Assembly (NCBI RefSeq): GCF_040371545.1
Contig: NZ_AP029048.1
Span: 620,001-684,000 of the forward strand
DNA length: 64,000 nt
Direction of reading: 5' to 3'
Source: Synechococcus sp. M16CYN
GTDB taxonomy: Bacteria > Cyanobacteriota > Cyanobacteriia > PCC-6307 > Cyanobiaceae
Made by a program: the position numbers and the translations under genes. Shown here piece after piece: positions 1 to 8,954 of this stretch (its first letter is position 1; every line of letters begins with the position of its first letter). The notes beneath the pieces were generated by a model. The model was not told the DNA's origin. It did no database searches and saw only the letters and a list, made by a program, of their open reading frames with translations.

Positions 1-3000
1 CAGTTTGCTGTTACTGATCTTAAACCTTAGCTCAAAAAAGTGACTAAGCTTGATGATGCTACTATCATTGTTATTCACACAAGTCTACACGACATAATTA
101 GACTTTTGACCTATGAGTACATATAAATATAATTATTTATAAAGATAAAGTCAAATAGCGTTTTTGTTTAATTATACTTTTCATATCCGTGTTAATTTTA
201 TAAATGTTATAGATAAAAACTAAGCTCTATCTAGATTTCTCGAATAAGCTTATTTAGATAATTTTCATCTCGTTTATTTTTTGTAAAAAAAATTAATTAT
301 AAATAAATTAAAAAAGCTCAATTTGAACATTTGTATTTATAATAATATTTTTAAAGCTAGAAAATTTTTAAAGTAATGCTACGCACTAACAAGTATATGA
401 TTACGTAGCAAAAACCTATTTTAGGTATATTAATTAATTGTATAATATTTTTATTGTCTTAGGTCTAAATTATGCAGATATAAAATGTATTAAGTTTATT
501 TATTTTGTCAATATTTTTTGCAACCTGCTTTTGATAATTACTAGTATAAATAAAATAGTTCAGTTCAAGTCGTATATTGCTAATGCTTAATAATAAATAC
601 TAGATTCTGTTTTAAACAATTTATGATATGTATCGATGATAGTTTTAATAAATACAATTTTACCTATACGATGCTACCTATTTAATCTAATAGGATGCAT
701 TAAAATTCTTCAATCACTTAAAAAATAAAGCTCCCCCATGCATTTTACCAAAACTGTCTCAAATTTTCTTATTAAGATTTTTTAGGCAGTGAATAATAAT
801 TAACTAATTATTTCGCCTTTTTGTTCTTTGAATTCTTAGAGCAATTAAATTAAATTGTTTGGAAAGTAATATGGTATCTTTTAAGTTAATTTTAAAAGTC
901 TTATAAAAGACTGAATAACAATAGTCAAAATTTTAATAAATTTATTAGAAATATGTAAATAATTAAACAGTGTTAACTGTAAATACTGATTGGCTTTTTA
1001 TGATAATTTCATTGAAATCTATATTTATGATATAGTTTATTTCAATAACTTTAACAAATATTTTATTTAGCTTATTGATGATACCGTACTTACGGTCTTG
1101 TAATTTAACATTCCAAATTTTTTCTTTCCTAGGATATATTTAATCTTTTAAGTACAATCTAACAATATTAAATCTAAATTATCTGATTATTAATAATATA
1201 ACTTGTATAAAACTAATAAATTCATAATTTTATGTGATCGCTTTACTCTAAATTATTCAATTCGTATTAAATTAATAAGATTAATTTTCTAGTCTATTTA
1301 ATATTTATAATTTTTAATTTAGCCTACTAATAAACTAATATAAATTCTTTATATTAACAGATATAATTTCTACATATTCTTAGAGATTAGATTTAAAATA
1401 AGTTCAATAATTAAAGCTTTCCCTATATATTTTACAATTATTCTTGTAATTGTTCAGTAAAAAGTTACCTTATAGCCTTGCTACTCTTTAGAGCAAAAAT
1501 ACTAAAATTTAGGCATAATGCGCTAAAAATAATTTGCTACAGTATTTTAAACAGTTAAAATAAATAAAAAATTTTAATAAAGGGGAAAAACTGTTTTTTA
1601 GCAACAAACCGTATAAGTTTATATAAAAAACTAAGTTAGCAAACCTTTGAAATCTGTAACTAACTTATTTTAAAAATAAGAAACTTAATTATCTAGTCAG
1701 TTGCTTTTAAAAGCTATATATCATATTCTTAAACAATTATATATTTTAATTAATATCTTTAGAAGCACAATTCAATTTCAGACTTTCTTGGTAACCCGTT
1801 AATCTTATAATGTACATATTTTGTATTAGTTTCTGCTAAAGAATCGTTAAGTTTATTTATGATAAAAACTAAATTTATTTCAACTAATCTCATAAATATA
1901 TAATATTGATTAAGTAGCTTAATATAAATCTCAATACAATAACTCTATAATTCATCAGCCCATAGCACCTAAGATGACCAAAATTATTTTCGCCTTTTCT
2001 TTTTACAGTGTTCTCCCTCAAGTGCCTCTATTATTATGTATTAATGAATATAAGGCTGAGATCTGAATATTTTAATATGATTTAGCTAGTTTGCATGTTG
2101 CTTACATTTAATTAATTTAACAAATTCCTAGTTGTTAGCTTTTATGGGCTTATTATAGTCCAATTATTTTTTAGCATTTTCGTTTTTATGCTAATCTTAA
2201 TTAATTCTAGCTAAAATTAATTAACTGATTATTTTAATAACTTTTTAGCTATCTTCCCCAAGTATTTATCTTAATGAAATGATAGTAAGTATTTATTTGT
2301 TTGAGATATTTTTTGCTGTTGAAAATATTTGATAAAAACTAAGTTAGAGTAAATCATGCAAATATGCTTAATTTATGTATAAATAATGAAATCTTATATA
2401 GTAACTGTTACGAGGATGAATCTGAACTTTGTTGCTTATCTGAGGTCAGTACCAGTAATTAAAAATAACGGGTGTAGCTGAGCCAGAGTGTATAGAGTTA
2501 TTATAAGAGCTTAAAAAAACTCCAATGGCAGAGACATCCTTGTGGCTGTAGCATAGGCATAAATTGTACGGGCTTAGTCAAAGCTAAACAATGAAACTAA
2601 ACTAAAAGTATTAATCAAATTTGCCATTGCAAATGGTGGCTAAGTTGTCATAAAGTTAAAGAGATTTGAATTTCTTATTCCTAAATATCAGGCCAACTAT
2701 TAGATCATTTCGAAAAAATTAGTATGACAGAATTTATGTAAAATAATTTGCTACGTTTAACGTTGCTTTATTTCTAAATGAATATAAACAGCTACATATT
2801 CCATACTTTACAGTTTAGAGACTAGCGTTTAAGTAGAAGAAACTCACTTTATTTTAGATAAATTAATGTTAAGAAAACAGCAAAGATGATTCTCATACCA
2901 TAGTCAAGTGTATAAGCGAGCTTGTTCGAATAACTCTTTTCGATTCTAGCAATATCACCTATGTTCTCTGTATGACTCAATAGCGAGAGTTATCGCAAAA

Positions 3001-3336
3001 ATAAAATTTAAGTTGCTAAAGGACTGAGCAGTAGATCACAGATACTATTAATGAAGCTGATATTAATCAATAAGAAATATCTTGCTAGTATATCTATTAG
3101 CTTTACGCTAATTCGACTGATGACTCTAATAAAATAATCCGTAACGATATATACGATTGAAATTTAATGAGGGCTTGGGGCTATGAATCGTAAATGTGTT
3201 TTTAAGGTGAAAAGCCAAATAATCCGTAACGATATATACGCTCATGAGTGTTTTATACGGTTATCACTATTCAGGTTGAGCCGTAAACCTTTGAGAGATT
3301 TATAGAAAATCATTAAGACTAAGTTCAAGGTCAACC
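1..3336. other. AT-rich gene desert
   Basis: No credible gene is visible in either strand. The stretch is extremely AT-rich, rich in stop codons in all frames, and lacks any open frame of protein-like composition. It contrasts sharply with the intact genes of the window, which are near 50% GC. It may be fully eroded coding sequence, but no recognisable remnant survives. The only structure I can point to is a 24-base direct repeat near its right end. Confidence 0.7.
3132..3240. repeat. 24-base exact direct repeat, two copies
   Basis: The 24 bases at 3132-3155 recur exactly at 3217-3240, 85 bases apart start to start. Both copies contain the core AATCCGTAACGATATATACG. They lie about 100-200 bases upstream of the small membrane-protein gene at 3337. 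An exact 24-mer is unlikely by chance even in AT-rich DNA, and the sequence is not itself low-complexity. Function is unknown: a local duplication or a regulatory repeat are both possible. Confidence 0.7.
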
Positions 3337-3564
3337 ATGGACCATTTTTTGACACGTTTACGGATGTTTGGAAGCGGCCTAATCATTGCGGCATATTTCA
3401 CCATTTTATATTTAGATATCACTATTGGAGCAATTGTTCATGTAATAGCCATAAGTATTTCACTGCCATACTTTATCAAATCAAAAACATGGGATGTGGT
3501 TGTCATGTTTTCATTCTTAGCCAGTCTCGGAGTAAGTAGGCTTATCACTTCAGGTGTTTTTTAA
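3337..3564 (+). CDS. Conserved-looking small membrane protein, 75 aa
   Basis: Product of unknown function. The 75 residues contain about three hydrophobic segments (roughly 12-28, 29-45 and 53-70), with a basic N-terminus and a polar break at KSKTWD, so it should be an inner-membrane or thylakoid protein. Composition is protein-like and clearly less AT-rich than the surrounding desert, which argues for real constraint. The ATG is preceded by an AAGG about nine bases upstream. From memory it resembles small hypothetical membrane proteins of marine picocyanobacteria; I cannot name a family. It is the only plausible intact gene in the first 5 kb. Confidence 0.65.
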   Translation: MDHFLTRLRMFGSGLIIAAYFTILYLDITIGAIVHVIAISISLPYFIKSKTWDVVVMFSFLASLGVSRLITSGVF

Positions 3565-5042
3565 AAAATTAAATAATATTAAGTTAAGAAGTTTTTTATG
3601 GTAAAGCCCTGAGGGCTAACTCGACTGACAGCTAGTCTATTCTTTAATGAAGTCTTCAGCTAACTCGGCATTATTCGCAACTTACATAATCCAGCGTTTA
3701 ACACTGGAAAAATGCTGAGTGCAGTGAAAAAGCACTTGATTAGTTTGCAATTACTCTATTTACTTAGTACTGAGTGATTAGAAGCTCAATCCCAGATCCT
3801 TCGCTAATTACAAGTTAAGTATACTTGATTGAGGAGTAAAATATTAATATAGTCTATTTTAATAAAATTTTTTGAGTAATTAGCTTAAGAAGCATTACTG
3901 CATGCTATCCAATCTATTTTTTATTGCGAATTAAAAAACTATTAAGGAAGAAATCATGCCTAAACAAAAAAACTACCGGTTTTACTGACAACTTTGAACT
4001 AAATCTATGTAAAACTAGCTAGCTATAAATCACTGTTTTTTACAGTACCTAATTATCAAAGTATACTAGCTCAAAATAATAATTCTGAGCCATAGGTTTA
4101 AGATTTTCTTAATTCTTTTGCAAAGAGTCACATATTAAAAGTTAGCGGGGATTAACTTAATGCGATTTGAGTTATATTATTAGTAATAATAAGCAAAAAA
4201 ATATTATCAATTTTTTAATGGTGAAACCTAAATAATTGACACATCTATATTTATGCAAGGACGAATAATCCAAACAAGAATGAGTTTGAATGCAAAGCTG
4301 TTTATCTAGAGGTAATTGATACTTTCAGTTAAGTTTTACACTTTCAATATTGTTGAATAGTTGAAATTGTTATAAAATGCTTTTGCAAGTGCGTTTGGTT
4401 AGTGCTAACTAGCAACTAGCTTCCAATGATATTCATTGAAGTAAGAAATGTTAGTATTTTTTAGGTCTTCTGTTTAAGTATTAACTTCTTTAGATAGTAA
4501 ACAAGAATTACTCAAAGACACTTGCTAGCATAGTCGTTATTTTGAGAGGCCTATAAAGCTAATTATAAGCCAAAGCCAAGCTTTTAACCGCGGAGGATCA
4601 GTGGTTAAATCTAATTATCTTTCAGCATAATCTCCCGATTGTTGTCTATAGATCTGATGATAATTTTCTCAAATTACCAGCAGCTTCTTGCCATCAGCTA
4701 AAGAGCAACAGCATTTCACAATTGGTTACTTTATTTGAAAGATTTTTAAAAAAATTTGGTTGCCTCAAGCCAAATTCTAGAATATGCTCACTTAAATTGA
4801 TTACCATAAATTTCTGTATTTTATACCATCATCGTTGTTAATTCAATAAATGACTTGTATATCATTACTCCGATTTGCAACTCTCAACTCAATCCACAGC
4901 AGTCTTTTGTCTGTTCCTAGAGGCACTTAGGTCGCTATTGTATTGTCTTAGGCATGCTCGCAGAAAACTTTTATGCATAAAAGTAAATAAATACGAAACT
5001 AGTTAAATAAGACATAGTGCGCAAACTACCGCCTTACAGATA
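3565..5042. other. AT-rich non-coding stretch
   Basis: No gene seen. Frames are closed by frequent stops and composition is strongly AT-biased. A short GC hairpin (AGCCC/GGGCT with a 3-base loop, 3605-3617) follows the small membrane-protein gene and might be a weak terminator, but it lacks a following T-run. Confidence 0.6.
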
Positions 5043-5106
5043 CCTAAAAATTTAGGTTTGGCCTAAAATTTTTAGTGAAGTTAAGGAGACTCGAACTCTT
5101 GACCCC
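5043..5106 (-). repeat. Degenerate copy of tRNA-Ala 3' end plus terminator (putative distal att site)
   Basis: Bases 5083-5106 match 23 of 24 with 8071-8094 in the 3' half of the intact tRNA-Ala(GGC) gene. The similarity extends leftward through the terminator hairpin: 5043-5082 aligns with 8031-8070. Most differences are transitions changing G/C to A/T, and the hairpin arms changed together (CCCAGG/CCTGGG became TTTAGG/CCTAAA), so the stem survives. The copies are in the same orientation about 2.99 kb apart. This is the arrangement left when an integrase-borne element inserts into a tRNA 3' end: the complete gene stays at one end and a displaced 3' fragment marks the other. Confidence 0.75.
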
Positions 5107-5268
5107 ACTGCAATTGGTCAAGTAGCTGGTGCCAAGCAATTGTTACCGGCTCGTTACCGTGGACAGCCTGTTGATCTCGAAAAAAATCAGAGCAAACTCA
5201 TACTTACCAGCCTTATTAAACAAGATTCTTTAGTTATCGATCCAAGTATTCGTCACCGTATCGACTAG
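5101..5268 (+). pseudogene. Orphan C-terminal coding remnant beside the att-like repeat
   Basis: An open frame of about 55 codons runs from the repeat edge to a TAG at 5266-5268. The predicted residues are protein-like (for example QLLPARYRGQPVDLEKNQ), but there is no start codon or N-terminal part. It looks like the tail of a gene truncated at the repeat boundary. Family not recognised. It is followed after 18 bases, in the same frame and direction, by the broken gene starting at 5287, as in an operon. Confidence 0.4.
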
Positions 5269-5286
5269 GAACGCTAAGCAAGGGCT

Positions 5287-5708
5287 ATGGCTGTGCAAGC
5301 CCCCTATCAGATACGAACAGAGTGCTTGCGAGAAGCTAATGAGAGAGTTGCCAAGATCCGTGTGCAGTAGTTCATCAGCGGCATTAATCCTATAACGGTG
5401 AGATACTTCTGATACTTGTTCGACCGCATCCTTGTCTTGGCTGGCTGCACATAAGCCCTAACGACACGCGCAAGGTCATGGATCGTCTGCTGCCTAACCA
5501 TAATACGGCTCTAGAAGCCAACCTAGCCTTAAGTGGAATGTCGCAGTTGTTTATCAACTGGACTTAACAAACATGGTTGCCGTCAAACCCGCACCGCTAT
5601 GAACACCAGGTAGAAGCGCACCTCACCTATCTCGATAGGCGCAGCAAGATCGACTATCTCAACGCAGAGCTTAAGCAGCGCGCTGGTGGTCTTCTGGATG
5701 ACCGTTAG
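5287..5708 (+). pseudogene. Broken accessory gene, two in-frame stops and one frameshift
   Basis: An ATG at 5287 opens a protein-like frame (APYQIRTECLREANERVAKI), interrupted by TAG at 5368 where CAG would continue it. The frame reads on to about 5410. After one shift, a second frame is protein-like from about 5454 (KVMDRLLPNHNTALEANL) through a TAA at 5565, continuing in the same frame as YLDRRSKIDYLNAELKQR to a TAG at 5706. GC content is near 50%, unlike the AT-rich flank. The pattern is a recently inactivated gene of about 140 codons. I do not recognise the family; within a tRNA-bounded island it is probably accessory cargo. Confidence 0.5.
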
Positions 5709-6873
5709 TGTAACTGCTGTGTAACTTGTTATGCGATCGCTACAACGCCAACTGGAGCCAGACAGGCTGTATGAGAGCCATTCTCCTTGATCACAGACGC
5801 CCCCCCTGCTTGAAAGCGTCGTCGAGCGGTGGGCCTAAGAGCTGCACTAAAGACGAACGGTTCCGCATCACTAGAGCGATCGTCTCTGGCGTTATCGCTG
5901 ACATAGCTTAAGACTTTGATGAAGTAAAGCCGATGAAGTAAAGCCGTTGACGGTCGAGCAGCATTTCGTCAAAGCGGGTTGCTATAAGTTCAGTCAAGAA
6001 ACAATCGATAATGCTCAGTAGTCTTCAAAGATTGTGCAGCAGCTTCGATTTCAGAAACGTCTGGAATGCAAACGGTCAATACTAAAGGTTGATAAATCCT
6101 GTTGCTTATCCATATCCCAAGCAATCCTTTCTATTTAGGTGGAATGCCTCTCAGCGAGTAGATGTCTGTGTTGCTACAGCCTCACAAGAGCCTATAGAAG
6201 CAAATTCTTCGATTACGAGAGATATTTCGAAGTCTGGATTGATTATCCACATAGATCTAATCAGCATCCACGCAAGTGCTGCTCGAGCAGCAGTTCCAAG
6301 ACTCAAGGCAGATGCAATGGCAATACGGATTGCTCCTTTCACCACTAGTCAGTTATTGTTACCTAAAATGGCTATGACTACCAAGCACTAGATCAGACAT
6401 CGCATGAATCATGCGGTAAAACTCCCTCTACTTGCTCACTTCACGTAAACCGTCGTGACAAAAATGGCCGCAATGGAGAGGTATACCGCTGTGCAACACG
6501 TCGCCTCACTTCCAGGCCCTGGAAGTCGTTAGAAACAACATGCGCACAGTAAGCAGGTACTGGTAACACCTACAATTGCTGCCCAGGATTTTTGAGCAGG
6601 TTTTTCTCTGTAATCCGTTGCAATGCATCGAATCGAATTTGCTCGGGAGACCTCTGTCCGCAGGTTTTCAGGTAGTAATTCGCTGAGATTGACTGCAAAG
6701 CAATGACTTTGCACTTGCTGGTTATTGCAATATTCTTGGTGCTGTTTGGATGTCGTCCAAGATGTGAAGTAAGTGGCTGCACTTATCAGCATTAATTTAG
6801 CGAATGTTGCCGCAACTGAAATTAATTTTCATAAAGAATTACCAGATACTCAGAGAAATTTATTAAATCTTGA
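5709..6873. other. Decayed island interior, scattered coding-like fragments
   Basis: About 1.2 kb of mid-GC sequence without an intact gene. Short protein-like pieces occur in changing frames on the plus strand (5731-5790 with QRQLEPDRLYES; 5945-6060 with VEQHFVKAGCYKFSQETIDN). Around 6530-6790 on the minus strand, two overlapping frames each look like part of one protein (LSELLPENLRTEV in one, PEQIRFDALQRITEKNLL in the other), suggesting a frameshifted gene. None can be assigned to a family. A 14-base tandem duplication lies at 5918-5945. Confidence 0.45.
5918..5945. repeat. 14-base tandem duplication
   Basis: GATGAAGTAAAGCC occurs at 5918-5931 and again immediately at 5932-5945. A 14-base insertion breaks any reading frame, consistent with slippage in sequence that is no longer under selection inside the decayed island. 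Confidence 0.8.
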
Positions 6874-7284
6874 TCAAGATAGTCCGATTTGTGTAAACAA
6901 GCCTTTGCTGATTACGATTAATACGGTTACAGAAGTAAATGCAATAAGGTTTGCATTCGCTAGCTGAAAAACAAGAGGGCTTGAGCATATGCTTACAGAT
7001 CCTGCGGTATCTTTTTGTTGCTTATCTTTCCCCCAATAACCGAAAACGATAGCCTTTCGAAGTGATAAGGGGTCTAAAGAGGTTACTGCTTGATATCCAT
7101 TCCTCTTAATAGCAATTTGTTGATCCTTAATCCTTTTTGACTCCTGAGCAAAAACCCTGATAAACCAATCTGCATGGGTTTTGATCCCTATAAGAACCCA
7201 CGCGATGACACTTATACCGATGAGAATATTGAGGTAGTGCATAAAGACTAAAATGATTATTATCCGACGATAGTCGGATATCAT
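6874..7284 (-). CDS. Doubtful 136-aa hypothetical, possibly a membrane protein
   Basis: An open frame of 136 codons with a hydrophobic segment at about residues 8-32 and another at about 107-130, separated by a basic middle (ESKRIKDQQIAIKRN). No motif or family is recognised. It sits inside the decayed island, with overlapping frames on both strands, and no clear ribosome binding site was noted. It could equally be a chance open frame. Listed only because of its length and two hydrophobic stretches. Confidence 0.22.
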   Translation of the reverse strand: MISDYRRIIIILVFMHYLNILIGISVIAWVLIGIKTHADWFIRVFAQESKRIKDQQIAIKRNGYQAVTSLDPLSLRKAIVFGYWGKDKQQKDTAGSVSICSSPLVFQLANANLIAFTSVTVLIVISKGLFTQIGLS

Positions 7285-7353
7285 TGTGCATATTTTGCAT
7301 GAAGTGTATGTTTATGATACTTGCATTAAAACTAAAGATACACGCACTCAACT

Positions 7354-7623
7354 TTAAAGGAGCTCACAGCTTTTACTTCTTGTCGAGGTATTCACCCTTG
7401 CTGCAGCATCCCTAATCAATGACGGGCCATTACAACTCTTATGCATTCGATAAGCCACGCCATGCCGTAGGGAGTACAGTTTCAGACCAGGATTTTGAGC
7501 CTGTAGATTTCTCCACAACCGGTAACGCTTCAACTGCTGACGTATCTCATCACCCATCGACTTGAAGCCTTTGGTTTCGATCTCATTGATCTTGTTCGAT
7601 AAGATGCTCATCCTCTCCCTCAT
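7354..7623 (-). pseudogene. Truncated tyrosine recombinase (integrase), C-terminal catalytic part
   Basis: About 80 residues resemble the C-terminal catalytic domain of phage-type tyrosine recombinases of marine Synechococcus: an upstream helix (EIRQQLKRYRLWRNL), then the hallmark Arg-His motif in LYSLRHGVAYRMHKS and a following helix (SLIRDAAARV). The expected MGH...THxxxYxxW segment with the catalytic tyrosine is missing; the frame ends in unrelated residues. The N-terminal two thirds of a usual ~350-400 aa integrase are also absent. It lies between the two tRNA-Ala 3' repeats, near the intact tRNA, where an element's integrase normally sits. Confidence 0.65.
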
Positions 7624-8030
7624 GACCAGGAATATCTATTAGCAGTACCAAACCTGTTTTTGGTTTTTTTCTTGCCTTGAGTGGCTTTGTTTCTTTTGCC
7701 GCCAGAGCGAATTAGAAGTTGTCCGTCTTCTCAGATCATTTAGGCTACTTCATGCGGCCGTAGTCCATGGATGCTAAGTAATCCCTACCAGCAATAATCA
7801 GGCTGGATACGTAACGACGCGTGTGGCAGCGCAGATCGCGGATGATGGTGGCCCGGTTGGCTTGTTGATACTCCTCGATGAAGTCGGCAATAACTGCTTC
7901 TCATCCATCATTATTTGACCTAGTGATGACGGTGAAGCTCTTTCTTGCAATCAGCAGCTGTTTGGAGTCGGCAAGGGAGCAATGACGCTCTGCGATCAGT
8001 TCTTTGAGTTAGCGACCTTCACGAAGAGAA
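7624..8030 (-). pseudogene. Broken coding remnant beside the integrase fragment
   Basis: On the minus strand, from about 8020 down to 7750, a protein-like frame with an internal stop can be read (ELIAERHCSLADSKQLLI, then IEEYQQANRATIIRDLRC and YVSSLIIAGRDYLASMDYG). GC content is near 50%. I do not recognise it. It could be another island gene; it does not look like the N-terminal part of the integrase. Frameshifts and stops show it is not functional. Confidence 0.4.
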
Positions 8031-8032
8031 TT

Positions 8033-8059
8033 AAAAACCCAGGTAGGGCCTGGGTTTTT
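8033..8059 (-). terminator. Rho-independent terminator of tRNA-Ala
   Basis: An inverted repeat of 11 bases (8033-8043 and 8049-8059, core ACCCAGG/CCTGGGT) with a 5-base loop lies just past the 3' end of tRNA-Ala on the minus strand. The minus strand carries T-residues after the stem, and the stem is flanked by A and T runs on both sides, so it could work in both directions. A degenerate copy with compensating changes lies at 5043-5075. Confidence 0.75.
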
Positions 8060-8063
8060 TTAA

Positions 8064-8136
8064 TGGAGCCAAGGAGACTCGAACTCCTGACCCCCTGCAT
8101 GCCATGCAGGTGCTCTACCAGCTGAGCTATGGCCCC
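8064..8136 (-). tRNA. tRNA-Ala (anticodon GGC)
   Basis: A full cloverleaf can be drawn: acceptor stem GGGGCCA/TGGCTCC with discriminator A at 8064, D-arm with GCTC...GAGC, anticodon stem CCTGC/GCAGG around loop ATGGCAT giving anticodon GGC, and T-arm GGGTC AGGAGTTCGAGTCTCC in the expected place. The 73-nt gene has no encoded CCA. It reads GCC/GCU alanine codons. Its 3' part is duplicated at 5083-5106, marking it as the probable integration site of the relict island. Confidence 0.95.
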
Positions 8137-8189
8137 ATTCTGAGGCTGGCTATAATGTCAAGCCTACGCCTCCATCTTCGGCATCGTAC

Positions 8190-8823
8190 ACTACGACCTG
8201 TCCAGAGCTGCCGCCATAAGGCGATGAGCTGCTCTTGAATTCGTATCTGCTCTGTCCGGCAACTCCATTGAAGCGGACATGGAATCTGCCACCTCAAGCG
8301 CAACAGCAAATCTTCGACGGCGAAAACACCTGAGAGTAGAGCTACCGCCAGCCATCACAACACTCACGATCGCGCCGTTTTTAAGATACTGAAGATTCGT
8401 AACCAGCTTCATCAGCACCACATGCTCGTCAGTAATACGAGTATCCATCGTCGACTTTCCACTCACAGCAAGGGCAAACAATCTTCCAATTTGCCAAAAC
8501 TAGCGTTAGCTTCAAACGATTTTGAATGTGGTCGCGTGTGTTGAATGGATTACTTGCTGCGATGGTTCCCAATGCAGGTATACCTAAGGAATGCGCCGTG
8601 TTACTCAGTAACTGAAGAGTGCGCGCCTGACTTTCCGCCAAGTGATCCAACCTTTCTGTTGGAGATGACGTAGCCTACTCCGCGCTGGTGCCGGCGAACA
8701 TGAACCCATGGCCCGCATCGTTTGACGAATAGATGAGCTATGGCATGCATGCCAATGTAATCCACTAACCGGTCGTACAACTCCTGCTGTGCGCACGCCA
8801 GCCTCTCCTGGGGACTGCAAGCC
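8190..8823 (-). pseudogene. lexA: lexA pseudogene (SOS repressor LexA, frameshifted)
   Basis: Pieces in shifting minus-strand frames reconstruct a cyanobacterial LexA in order. The N-terminus has QQELYDRLVDYIGMHA. The winged-helix part in the next frame has SSSIRQTMRAMG and SRLRHLQQKGWITW. After another shift come the linker (SLGIPALGTIAA) and the peptidase-type domain (FALAVSGKSTMD, then KNGAIVSVVMAGG). The C-terminal strand (RIQEQLIALWRQLW) is in yet another frame. At least three frameshifts are needed. The serine is retained in SGKST, but the lysine usually found in a TLKRF-like motif reads TLRCF here. It sits just upstream of argF, as lexA does in picocyanobacteria. The SOS repressor is therefore probably lost unless another copy exists. 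Confidence 0.82.
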
Positions 8824-8916
8824 GCTAGAACATAGAACAGATGTTGAACGATACATTTGCGCATCCTGCCATGCTAATCAGCAAGCAAGAAGGCGGTGTT
8901 TAAAATCTTTCCGACC

Positions 8917-8954
8917 CATAAACCACCTATCAACTCATAAACCACCCATCAACG
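8917..8954. repeat. 19-base tandem duplication at the argF 3' end
   Basis: CATAAACCACCTATCAACT (8917-8935) is followed immediately by a copy differing at two bases (8936-8954). The argF stop lies at the junction, so the last codons of argF (ALMGGL) are duplicated in the 3' untranslated region. It is probably a slippage duplication; it does not obviously damage the protein. Confidence 0.8.

Noticed and set aside
212-2342. 12-mer GATAAAAACTAA at about 212, 1861 and 2331 as a possible repeat family
   Set aside because: In such AT-rich DNA a 12-mer of A and T with few G/C bases can recur by chance, spacing is irregular, and no longer match surrounds the copies.
6089-6391. 100-codon plus-strand ORF with overlapping frames on both strands in the island
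   Set aside because: Three overlapping open frames of 64-100 codons in both directions, none with a recognisable motif; cannot be told from chance in decayed mid-GC DNA.
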